Positions 55,375 to 64,000 of a stretch of DNA of 64,000 nt are shown here, one piece after another; positions within the stretch are counted from its first letter, which is position 1; the number at the start of each line of letters is the position of its first letter. A program made the translations under genes and the position numbers. The DNA lies in assembly GCA_037954665.1 (NCBI GenBank), contig JBBMOL010000197.1, positions 558,001 to 622,000 on the forward strand. The letters are read 5' to 3'. Origin of the DNA: Laguncularia racemosa (Eukaryota > Streptophyta > Magnoliopsida > Myrtales > Combretaceae). The notes beneath the pieces are model-generated. The model saw nothing but the letters and a program-made list of their open reading frames with translations. It had not been told where the DNA came from and searched no databases.

Positions 55375-55754
55375 TGTTTGTTGTTTTAGTTGCCTTGAAT
55401 TGTTCTGAAGATGGATCGCGCTTATAAACTCAAGAATTCTTACCTAAAAGATAAACAAACGTGAGCTATTGGGGTGTTTAGAGTATAGCAATCAAAGTTT
55501 ATAGGTGAATTAGATGCCTTACCTAGTTATAGGGGCTCCCTATTTATGGTGTTGATGTGGTGTTACATTTTAGGTAAATAAATCTTCCTTGCAAATGCCC
55601 TATCTAATCTAAGAAAGATTCAATAAGACGTGTTCTTAAAAAAGGTTAGATTAGTTTCCTAATTTATATTGACGAGTTTAAAAACTTCCATATTCTATGG
55701 TTTTATTCAAATGTTGTGGGCCCTTAGGCCTTAGGTGGATTTAGGTTTATAACA
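55375..55754 (-). repeat. 5' LTR of element D (380 bp)
   Basis: On the minus strand TGTTATAAACC...CAACAAACA. A TATA-like ATAAATAG (complement near 55540) precedes a segment typical of Retand leaders (AAACTTTGATTGC, CACCCCAATAGCT). Homologous to 20301-20735 at roughly three-quarters identity. Confidence 0.75.
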
Positions 55755-57093
55755 CCACAGTATTGGAAGTTGACTAAAGTTCTTCATGAGAAATTAGTCT
55801 ATGCAGCTATTTCATCTTAAGTAAAGTAAGACAAAATGTAAATGTAAGGTTTAATATAATATAATATAATATAATACATCATGTGTATAGAACACACATT
55901 TATATGCTTTACATGAATAGAATAGAGTTAGTGTTACGATAACAAGTGTCAAAACATAAGAAACAAGATAGACAATCTCAACAAGTTCATTATTTAAGTG
56001 ATAGGTGGCTTAGTGGAAGCAGGTTAAGTTAACAGCTTACCCTAGTAAGTGTAGCATACATATATGTTTATAAAAAGCAAGAAGCAATAATCATCATTAA
56101 ATCTTATGAACTATTAACAAAGAAGATTAAATAAGTTTTAATAACCTTAATAGGTTCGAGAGAGAAGAGTGAAACCCATCTATATGTAATGAACCTAATT
56201 AGCACATAGTATGCTAAGAAATGTTAAAGAAAGCACAAGGCAATTTTAATTAAAAGCCTTATTCCAAACCCACCAATCTAAAACACTCAAAATCTAACTA
56301 AAAGTAGGTTTGGTTCTATAGATGATCATACCATTGATCTAAACGATTAACCTTAAATATTATTAATTAGTATATTCTTAACCCATAAATTATATTTTGC
56401 AAATTCATCCCTCTATAATTGTCGATCCAAGTTAAAGCCCCTTATATTTAATATACAAAAATATTACTTAAATCACCCCTATAGATAATATTATATGCAC
56501 GTATAAAGGAAGAAAACAAAAGTAGCTACATGTGACATGACAAATATTTGTAAGATGATGCTTTTTTTTTTCTCCTTCTTTTGAAAGACATCATAAAAAA
56601 TATATATATATAAACAAGAAGATATCAATCATACCCCGTGTAATGTTCAATCATAAGTAAAGCATACCAAATGATAAATTGACACTTTAGCAATGAATAA
56701 TTATACATGCTCTTACATATTAAATTTCCATATGTTTCTATCTATCATATCGTAATTTGTGTAAATATTTCAAGTGAACTTATAAATGGCACACAAATTT
56801 AGAACCCTTAAAGTGACTTCCTCTAAAGATTTCTAAAATTTTGTCTCATATAATCAATGTTAAATATTTATGATATGCATGAAAACCAAGTATAGGCAAG
56901 AATTTTCTTGTGCAAAATACAAAGGGTTACTTCACTTAGATCATCTAAATAACTACTTGTCCTTCCCAAAGACCACATTAACTGTAATAAGCCCAAACAG
57001 TTAGACCATCATTGGCAACATATTAATAAAGACAGTCTTAACTATAGAAAGATGGACCATTTATAGTTAAGGTAATGATTTAAATACACTTTA
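55755..57093. other. AT-rich DNA without recognisable genes
   Basis: Contains a TAATA(n) microsatellite at 55854-55877 and short poly(T) and TA runs near 56565 and 56600. No ORF with a motif, no element ends. Probably host intergenic DNA 5' of the MYB relic. Confidence 0.55.
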
Positions 57094-58264
57094 TGATGGG
57101 AATCTACCCAGTGATCTTGATGGACATGGAACTTGATTTGGATGATGATCCAAATCACTTGCCTACATACATATTTTTCTTTATCTAATAAAAGTTTAAA
57201 TAATAATCTAGTAGGTACAACGATCATTCCTCACGGGATGCCACATGAACTTCACTATTGGTCAAATTAAGGACATCATTGGATTCACATCCAATGGTCT
57301 ATCGTGATCAACATTAACTCGATGAACCAGCTCTTGAAGATTATTATCTTTTGTACTTGTAATCTATTTCTTGGAACCATTTATTTTGTAAGATTTGGTT
57401 GTATTTTTGTGTTTTAGGACCGGCTACCCTATAGTAGCATAGTTGTAATTTTTTAGTCATTTTAACCCTAATGGGAGCAAGTATAAATACTTTCTTAAGT
57501 AAGGTTTTAAGTAAGAGAATACACTTTACCATTGCTATAAACATTCGTGAGAGATTAGGGTTTGTCCTAAGATTTCATAGGACTCTTATCAATTTCAATC
57601 CAATTGGAATTGTGGCGAGTTTATATCCTAGTGAATTGTGAGTAATATCAATTCCCTAAGTTGATTTCCTTTTCATAACTAATGTGTTATATCTAGTGTT
57701 GATTAGGGTGGTTCTTGTTTTGATTTTTGGTGTCAAGTAAAGGTCCAATCCCATTCATATATTGTTATCAATTTGATTGGATTTGTATCTTGATATTGCC
57801 TTATATTTATCTTTCATTATTTTCGTGGAGTTCCTTTGTTAAAGAGGAGTTCACGGCCATTTTCTGTGTTAGTGATTGGGATCTCATTGGATATTGTGTT
57901 AAGTACTTGATTCATTTGAGTAACATCATCATTTTGGTATTGATCTTCATTGATTTTGCAAATTGGATCACAGTTAATTTTAGGGTTCACGTCCAATTGG
58001 AGGAAGATTGATTTGGTTTTTGGTATTTCTTGTGGAGTTTGTTTCAATTGCGTATTTACATATGCTTTGATTCCCTTTGAAGCATATCATATTTTGGTAT
58101 TAGAGCTTTATCATACTTAAATTCAAGTTTGATCATGTCCTTGTTGTGGAATTGGTTTATAAGAGTAGGATGATTCATGTGACTGGAAGACTATTTGATT
58201 GACATTGTATAATTGTCTTTCAATATTGGTTTTGTGTGCTTAGACTTGGTATTTAGGCACATCA
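57094..58264 (+). repeat. Solo LTR H, F family (1171 bp), upstream of the MYB relic
   Basis: It starts TGATGGGAATC (F: TGATAGGAATC) and ends TTAGGCACATCA. It is flanked by CTTTA (57089-57093) and GTTTA (58265-58269), 4 of 5 matching. Matching blocks with F include GGAGCAAGTATAAATACTTTC (TATA at about 57482), CTTATCAATTTCAATCC and an internal TTTTGGTATTAGAGCTTT near 58094, the embedded primer-site copy. No internal region. Confidence 0.82.
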
Positions 58265-58581
58265 GTTTATAAAATGTGACAACAATGTCATTCTAACTGA
58301 AAAAAATAGACTTTGCTTATCAACGGGGAAATCTCTTCTAACTTTCTTCCTAGTTAGAAATGTCTCTTACACACATTTTGTAGAAAATCTATAATTTTTC
58401 ACTTCAATCAAGCACCAAGACCACAATTTACACTACATATGTTATCTGATAAGTTCCATTGAGTAATGATGTCTAATTATACTCACATATACTATCAACT
58501 TAGTCATAGAAAGTTAGTGGATTAGTAACTAAAGACCAACTCTACTTAAAATTACCATGAGATTTCATCCTTTTGGTCCTG

Positions 58582-58589
58582 TATAAATA
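58582..58589 (+). promoter_or_regulatory. TATA box of the MYB relic
   Basis: TATAAATA lies 67 bases before the ATG at 58656, a normal distance for a plant gene with a short leader. It lies between solo LTR H and the coding start. Confidence 0.5.
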
Positions 58590-58752
58590 TTTCAACTTTT
58601 GACATAAACATTATTATAAAGTGCTACTATTCATGAGCTTTTTCTAGTGTAGAAAATGGGAGGTGTTGCATGGATAGAAGAAGACCTTTTGCTCAAGAAA
58701 TGTGTAGAGCGATATGGTGAAGGAAAGTGGCATAAGATCCCTTTATTGGCAA

Positions 58753-59761
58753 GCAACAATATTTATACATTCTTTTAATTTTTTATTTTTCATATTAGGA
58801 GTATTCATACAACTATTAATATCATATTGCAACTTAATCTTAGCACCTAAGAATATATTAACCAGTTTGAATCTTTCAAGTTCTTTATAAGGTACCCTTT
58901 TTTTTTCTTTTGTTTTTTGCAAATTTTTCATTAATTCATGTCAATACATGTTTCACTTGAGCATAACCATGCATTGATAACTATGGTATATGTATAAGAG
59001 TTTTAGCATATATGTGTAAGAGTATAACCTAAAACTATTTAATGGGTACTTAAAAATGCATATTATTAGGACACATGTAACCTTGACGTTATTTTGGTAA
59101 GGCTAGAACTACTTAGTTGGTACTTAAAAACGTATATCGTTAGGACACGTGTAACCTTGACATCACTTTAATGAGGTTAATCCCTATCTATTGTGACAAA
59201 TCATGAAACAATAATGGATAAACAAGCATAGAAAGAATGAAATTTACATGAAATAATTGAAATTACGTTTAATTCAAGCCAAAAGATAAACTCTTAGATG
59301 GGATTCTTGAAAGAAACCTTCATAGATTTTCATTTATAAATTCAATAAACAGATAAATACTTTTTGTTTTATACGACAAGCCTTTTATCATATCTCATAT
59401 GACAAATAATTTTCTAACTAATCCTACATAGTAACTAATTTTTCTAACAAATCTTACTAATTGTAACTATTTAATAACTTACTAAGCTGACGTCTAAAAT
59501 TACAACAGTTCTTTCCAAACCGAAGGTAATGATTTGTTTGTACATAAGAAAAACCTCAATTTTAATTTTTTTACTCTCTTTCCATCTAGACTTTGAAATT
59601 TTCTTCAAATACTCAGGAAAACTTTTAGAATTCTTTTAGAAATAATACTTACTAGAGTTTTATTTGCAATATTACTCATGTCCTTGTGTGTTAGTAAATT
59701 GAAGTCTTGCAATCATCCACCATCAAAAAAGACAAGCAACATTATCATGTTTCGGATTAAG
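58753..59761 (+). other. Intron 1 of the MYB relic
   Basis: About 1.0 kb, AT-rich. The donor region reads GCAA|GC instead of an expected GCAG|GT. Two near copies of ACTTAAAAA.G.ATAT..TTAGGACAC lie near 59047 and 59125, the only internal structure seen. Confidence 0.6.
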
Positions 59762-61393
59762 GTTAAATAGGTGTCATAAGAGCTATAGACTGAGACGGTT
59801 AAACCACTTTTGACCTAACATCAAAAGAGGCAACTTCACTAAAGAAGAAGTAGATATTATTATCAAGCTCCATAAGCTCCTTGGCAACAGGCATGAGTGA
59901 CTACTTTATTCTATCAATAATATAGATAAAGGTGTTGCATCCCTAACTTCTTATCTAGAATATACCTCCACCAATTATATATACACTTAATCTATGAAAT
60001 AAGCTTATGTAATTACCCATCCAAATGTGTACATGTCATTGGTGGAAAAATAGTCAAAATAGAGATTTCTAATAGCAAATATTTATCCTAGTAATATATA
60101 TTGACTTAATGAACAACCTATCTATCACACAAATATATACGGGAGCTAAATATATTTTACTTGAGCTTATAAAGTCTCATGGATTAAAACCTTGTACTAG
60201 TAGCTTATGTTGCGAGCTTTTCAGGAAATGTGTAGATTTTTGTGGAAATTTGAAAATATAAGGAAAAGTATGTACACATTTAATCCTCAATCATTACATG
60301 TCTTTCTATTTTAATTTTTAATTTTTTTTTCCCCTTCAATTTGAGTTTTAACATTTTGAAGACTTTAAAAAAATGAGACTTCTATTAACTTTGTTAAAAC
60401 TTTTGTCCATCCTTAATATGCATCAGTTTTTAATTAGTGAACAACAATTGAGTAAATATAATAGTAATATTAATTATATAATATAATAAAAAAAAATTGC
60501 AAAAACCCCAACCAAGTTGGTCAATCATCTAAATGCCAATCAAAAGTTGATACATATCAAAGATAAGAAGAATATTTAATAGAGTTGATGGAAATCTTAC
60601 TTCTTCTTTCTTTCTTTCTTTCTTTTCTTTTCTTTTCTTTTCTTTTTTTTGTTGTTTAGATAACATTGAGAAATTCAAATAAAAAAGGAAATAGAAAATG
60701 AGAATTAAAAAATGCACTTTTTTTACAAACGTATGACAGTTAAGAAAGGATATTTTGAACCGCTAACTTATAAGATTTATGGGTGAACTACAAAGAATAG
60801 GAAAATTACAATAAATAAATAAATAAACAAAGAAATAATGTTTCTCTATTTTGAGGTAAACTTAAAATTCAAAGACAATATTTAAAAAATTATAAATAGT
60901 TACAAAAGTAAGGGAAATTTTTATAAACAAAAATAAATAAATTCATAAAAGTAAAATAGTTGTGTATATGTAAATGAAAAGAGAAAAAATAGAAGAAATA
61001 AAAAAAATAAAATCTTGTAGGGAAAAGGTAAAGAGAACTTAACAAGTAACTAAAAATTGTGGAAAGTTATGATGCTTTCAAGAAAATTTTTTCAAAAAAT
61101 GGAAAAAAAAAATACATTTTGTAATTTGTCACAACATGACATTTTGAAGGTTGCCTACATCTTAGGTATGTATTTTATATTATACTTTACATTTTTCTCA
61201 CTTTGAAACATAAAATGCAAAATAGGTAAGAATTGATTTTTCAATTTTCATGCTCTCAATTTACTCCTTAAAATGCCATCACGTATAATCCATTATTGAG
61301 TTTTTGAAAAAGTAAATTATGTTTATAAAGATATTGTAAATATCCAAAATTCTATTATGCAATATATATTATAAAATAAAATTAAGGAAAAAG

Positions 61394-61525
61394 ATGTAAA
61401 TATCCTAAGAAGTAGGAGGCAAGATTGTCTTTTATGGACAAGAGTATATAAGCCTCATGTAAATATCCTAAGAACTAGGGGGGCAAGATCATCTTTTACA
61501 GACAGGAGTATATATAAGCCTCTGA
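61394..61525 (+). repeat. 63-bp direct duplication containing TATA boxes
   Basis: Two copies of ATGTAAATATCCTAAGAA...GAGTATATAAGCCTC lie at 61394 and 61457. The second has one more TA pair and is followed by CTGATGACCTAATGCCCC. This looks like a duplicated core promoter. Confidence 0.7.
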
Positions 61526-61920
61526 TGACCTAATGCCCCTCTCTTTTGCCATTCTCATAGTAACCACATAGAATAAACAAGAAAAGCTTGCTATCACACA
61601 GAAAGACTTAGCTAATCACAAGGATGAAAACAAGACAGACAAGTAAAAGTTTAACTATTTAATGGTTACTATACTCATAGAGTAGGAGACTTAATCACAT
61701 TACATTACTTTGTTCTAGTAGAATTCGAAATTTGTGGAAAGGATAAAACAAGCCTAGGAATCCATCAATCAAGGACACGACTTATGGAATTTTTTATGTA
61801 AGTAAACTAGTCCGTGTAATTTAATTAGATAATATATGTTTTAGGGTTAAGTTAAACCTAAGAATAAAGATAATCAAAATTAGGAGGAATTTGGAACTGA
61901 GGAATTTGGGTTTGCAAAAG

Positions 61921-62160
61921 GATACCGAAAGATACACAGCCTGTCTACTTGGGCATGTTTCGATCATGTTGAACCCTAAACATATCGAGAGATATACAAC
62001 CTATCTACACGACCGTGTTTCAACCATATTGAATCCAAAATAGATTGAGAGATACACGACCTATCTACACAGCCATGTTTTGATCCTGTTGAACCTAAAA
62101 CTCACTGAAAGATACACGACTTTTGACACAGTCATATGTTAGCCTGTGTTAAGCTACAAG
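61921..62160 (+). repeat. 60-bp tandem array, four units
   Basis: GATACACAGCC, GATATACAACC, GATACACGACC and GATACACGACT occur at 61931, 61991, 62051 and 62111, a period of exactly 60 bp. Each unit also has CTATCTACAC, an ATGTTT block and GTTGAACC. Sequence divergence between units is high but no indel has altered the period between units. Confidence 0.85.
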
Positions 62161-62509
62161 GCCTCCAACATGGCTATGTTGAGTGAAACATAACTTCATT
62201 GTATATTGATTTAAATCCTAATTAAACTAATTTTCATGCAACCTAGATAATTAGTAAGACTTTAGATAACTTAATAGATTAAGAGGAATTAAGGGAATTA
62301 TATTATTCTTCGATTAATACTAAGAAGAAGGTATTAATGATGTATAGATTCAGCTTAAGTTCAGAACTAAACATGCTCAAGGCTAGGATTTAAGGTATGT
62401 ATAACTTGTGTGTTGTTCTATACTTGTTTAAATTAGTAAATGTATTGAAATTGATTTAATTGAATGAATTTGCTTAAGTGTTTAAGTTATTGTTGTATGT
62501 GCTTGGCTT

Positions 62510-62935
62510 AGCCTAAGGGTCTATAGTGGCAGATCCCTAAGGAGTACCCCAATAATCCTTATGTAATATTGTCACTAGTGGAGTCAAGCTTGGAAATGAT
62601 CCAAGTTAAATGTTGAATTAAGTGGTTTAAGTGTATCGTAGGCATGGGGTCTATAGTGGTAGTTCCCATCACCATGTTTAAGTTCTTAAGTAGACATGAG
62701 TGTGGGGCCATAATGGCAGTTCCTAGCACCAAGATTAAGTGGATTAAGGGCTAATGGTGTGGGGCCCGTAGTGGTAATTCTCATCACCAAGCTTAAATGG
62801 ATTAAGTGCTCATGGGTGTGAGGCCTATAATGGTAGTTCACATCACTAAGTTTAAGGGTTAAGGGATCATGGGTGTGGCTTCTGTAGTGATATTTCCCAT
62901 CACCAAGTCATGTTACAAATTGACTAAGTGTGTTA
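62510..62935 (+). repeat. 58-bp tandem array, about five units plus one distant copy
   Basis: GGGGTCTATAGTGGTAG-like cores lie at about 62645, 62703, 62761, 62820 and 62875, each followed by TTCCCATCACCAAG-like sequence and TTAAGTGGATTAAG. A related copy is at 62517. Period 56-59 bp. Confidence 0.8.
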
Positions 62936-63869
62936 AGGGGGTCATGAGTACCCTGTTACTACTTGTGGACTTAAATTATATCATGAAACAATTACCTATG
63001 TTTTAAGTATTACATGATGCATGTGATATATGTTCATGTTTGTTCATGCATGTGTGTTTGTGTAATACGTGTTGGGAATTAGCTCACCTTTCGGTGAACG
63101 TTTTTTTTTAGATGCAAATACCGAAGGAGATGATAATGCAGAAGATAACCTAGATTTGGGTGAACCGCAAAGAGAGGAAGAAAATGGTTATCACTACTAT
63201 TATGGTGATTAGCATTTATAAGGAATGTTGTTACTTTATTGTAATAAATAGTAGTTTCCTGGAGATTATTTAAATAGAGTTTCTAGACTTCAATTGTATT
63301 AGATATTGATTATAGACTCATGTTAAATTGGTTTTGAGGTTTGAAGTATGGATATAAATCTTTTTATGTTTTGATGGTACTTTGTAGACATTAAATGGAG
63401 AATTACAAGAATTACAGGATGAAGAGGTATCAGAGTTGGTTTCAAGCCTTAATGTGTTCTTGTATGACAAGAACATATGGTGAACAGTAGCGCGACCCAA
63501 GTTTTGAGGCATTACAGATACTATATAAGATTGTTAGAATTTCTAAACAATTTTAACCATTGATATATAAACCAAATGAAATTGATAAGATACATTTCAT
63601 CATGTGAATGGTACATCCAAGTAATAAGGTTCACTTCCAACAAAACATCAAAAACTCACATTGTGTGGCTTAAACATCACAAGTGGTCACTCATAGCCAA
63701 TAGGCTTCCTAAAAGAATTGCAAACGATGTGAAGAACTATTGGAACTATCACCTAAGCAAAAAGCTTAATGCTCAAGCTTCTATTGATAAGATAGAAGAA
63801 ACTAGTGAGTTAGATGTGAAACATACTGAAGTCGTACAATCTCAGCCATATAGGTTGACTTCTAGATAA

Positions 63870-64000
63870 TGAAGGCAAAAGGGTACTGTAGAGGTACTAA
63901 AGCGTGAGCAATATTTATGATTATCAAAAGAAATTAATGCACTAACACCATGGATTTGCACTGAACAAGGACAAGAACAAAAACATCAAATCCTTCGAGC
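63870..64000 (+). other. 3' flank of the MYB relic
   Basis: The end of the window. Codon-like sequence without stop-free frame of interest; it may hold the remainder of the MYB C-terminal region out of frame, but no motif can be recognised. Confidence 0.4.

Larger units (their letters stand above)
20301..55754 (-). mobile_element. Element D: ancient Retand-like Tat gypsy element, split by nested insertions
   Basis: On the minus strand, from right to left: LTR (55375-55754), remnant primer site, truncated RT, RNase H, archaeal-type RNase H, [element C], integrase, spacer, an antisense ORF (plus strand) split by [element B], [solo LTR I], polypurine tract and LTR (20301-20735). With the insertions removed it would be about 7.5 kb. 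Same-orientation LTRs in the right places, a purine tract beside the left one and a primer-site-like sequence beside the right one support one element. Against this, the two LTRs differ at roughly a quarter of positions and the flanking 5-mers (TCATC, CCACA) do not match. The gag-to-RT part is missing. Very old and inactive. Confidence 0.68.
61380..63510 (+). mobile_element. Unclassified probable retroelement in MYB intron 2
   Basis: It contains two TATA-bearing direct copies (61394-61525), a 60-bp x4 array, a 58-bp x5 array and a 'GAGCTCACC-like' stretch (TTAGCTCACCTTTCGGTGAACG at 63078) often seen in plant LTR elements. It ends with GTATCAGAGTTGG (63430) and TTTTGAGGCATTACAG. No RT or gag can be read and no LTR pair or target duplication was found. 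The class and limits are uncertain. Confidence 0.35.
59891..63682 (+). other. Enlarged intron 2 of the MYB relic (about 3.8 kb)
   Basis: The donor reads CAG|GC where GT is expected; the acceptor reads CACAAG before TGG, with AA where AG|G is expected. AT-rich to about 61380, with a TTTC microsatellite at 60605-60645. A structured segment from about 61380 to 63510 carries promoter-like duplications and tandem arrays and is probably an inserted element. No coding sequence is recognised. Confidence 0.55.
58656..63869 (+). pseudogene. R2R3-MYB transcription factor pseudogene, anthocyanin-activator type
   Basis: Three exons fit the standard R2R3-MYB pattern. Exon 1 (58656-58752): VAWIEEDLLLKKCVERYGEGKWHKIPLLA, the start of R2. 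Exon 2 (59762-59890): LNRCHKSYRLRRLNHF, then a stop in place of Arg (CGA to TGA), then PNIKRGNFTKEEVDIIIKLHKLLGN. Exon 3 (about 63683-63869): WSLIANRLPKRIANDVKNYWNYH, then a short tail. ANDV in R3 and a bHLH-binding pattern D-x3-K-x3-L-x6-L-x3-R across the exon 2/3 joint point to subgroup 6, the anthocyanin activators. The third Trp of R2 is Arg (TGG to CGG). The tail near 63840 (QPYRL) may be a decayed KPRPR-type motif. Splice sites are altered. It is dead, but a working paralogue may be nearby. Confidence 0.85.

Noticed and set aside
58656..58800. A functional MYB gene.
   Set aside because: In-frame stop and loss of a core tryptophan in exon 2, altered splice sites and a truncated C-terminus.
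60600..60650. TTTC-rich tract at 60.6 kb as a regulatory element.
   Set aside because: Simple microsatellite; nothing supports a function.

Overview
The window is repeat-rich DNA from a flowering plant, probably a eudicot. It is AT-rich, and almost everything recognisable is a plant LTR retrotransposon of the Ty3/gypsy superfamily: Tat/Ogre/Retand-type elements with a second (archaeal-type) RNase H, and a second group with an initiator-Met primer site. A Mutator-like transposase relic, a plant-mobile-domain relic and one decayed host gene of the anthocyanin R2R3-MYB type are also present. The species cannot be named from the sequence. I see no intact protein-coding host gene.

Left part (1-20300). 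Element A is a plus-strand Tat/Ogre-type element whose left end lies outside the window. It has gag-protease, a spliceable intron, RT-RNaseH-aRNaseH-integrase, a tandem-repeat 3' region and a 3' LTR ending at 10120. It abuts a minus-strand Mutator-like (MULE) transposase pseudogene (10121-12644), probably because A inserted into that gene's C-terminal end. A plant-mobile-domain fragment lies near 15.5 kb, followed by AT-rich DNA without genes.

Middle part (20301-55754). This reads as one very old minus-strand Retand-like element (D) carrying an antisense ORF with a Transposase_28-like domain. Later insertions split it: solo LTR I (20807-21692), element B (24458-36874) and element C (39466-54124). 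B is itself interrupted by solo LTR G (25607-31142), and G by element F (26283-31034). Target-site duplications mark most joints: ATTAG for F, CTTTG for G, CTACC/TTACC for B and AGGAG for C. LTR-pair divergence, sampled by eye, follows the nesting: D about 25 %, B about 10 %, C about 3 % and F about 2 %. C is the most complete element: both LTRs, tRNA-Arg primer site, upstream ORF1, gag-protease, intron, pol, 88-bp tandem repeats and polypurine tract.

Right part (55755-64000). A solo LTR of the F family (H, 57094-58264) ends about 390 bp upstream of a three-exon R2R3-MYB pseudogene (58656-63869). The MYB keeps the ANDV signature of anthocyanin activators, but has a stop codon, loss of a DNA-binding tryptophan and altered splice sites. 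Its second intron is about 3.8 kb and carries 58-bp and 60-bp tandem arrays, probably from another mobile element.

The least expected feature is a tRNA-like segment with Pol III A box, B box and, in C, a T-run inside the LTRs of both A and C.
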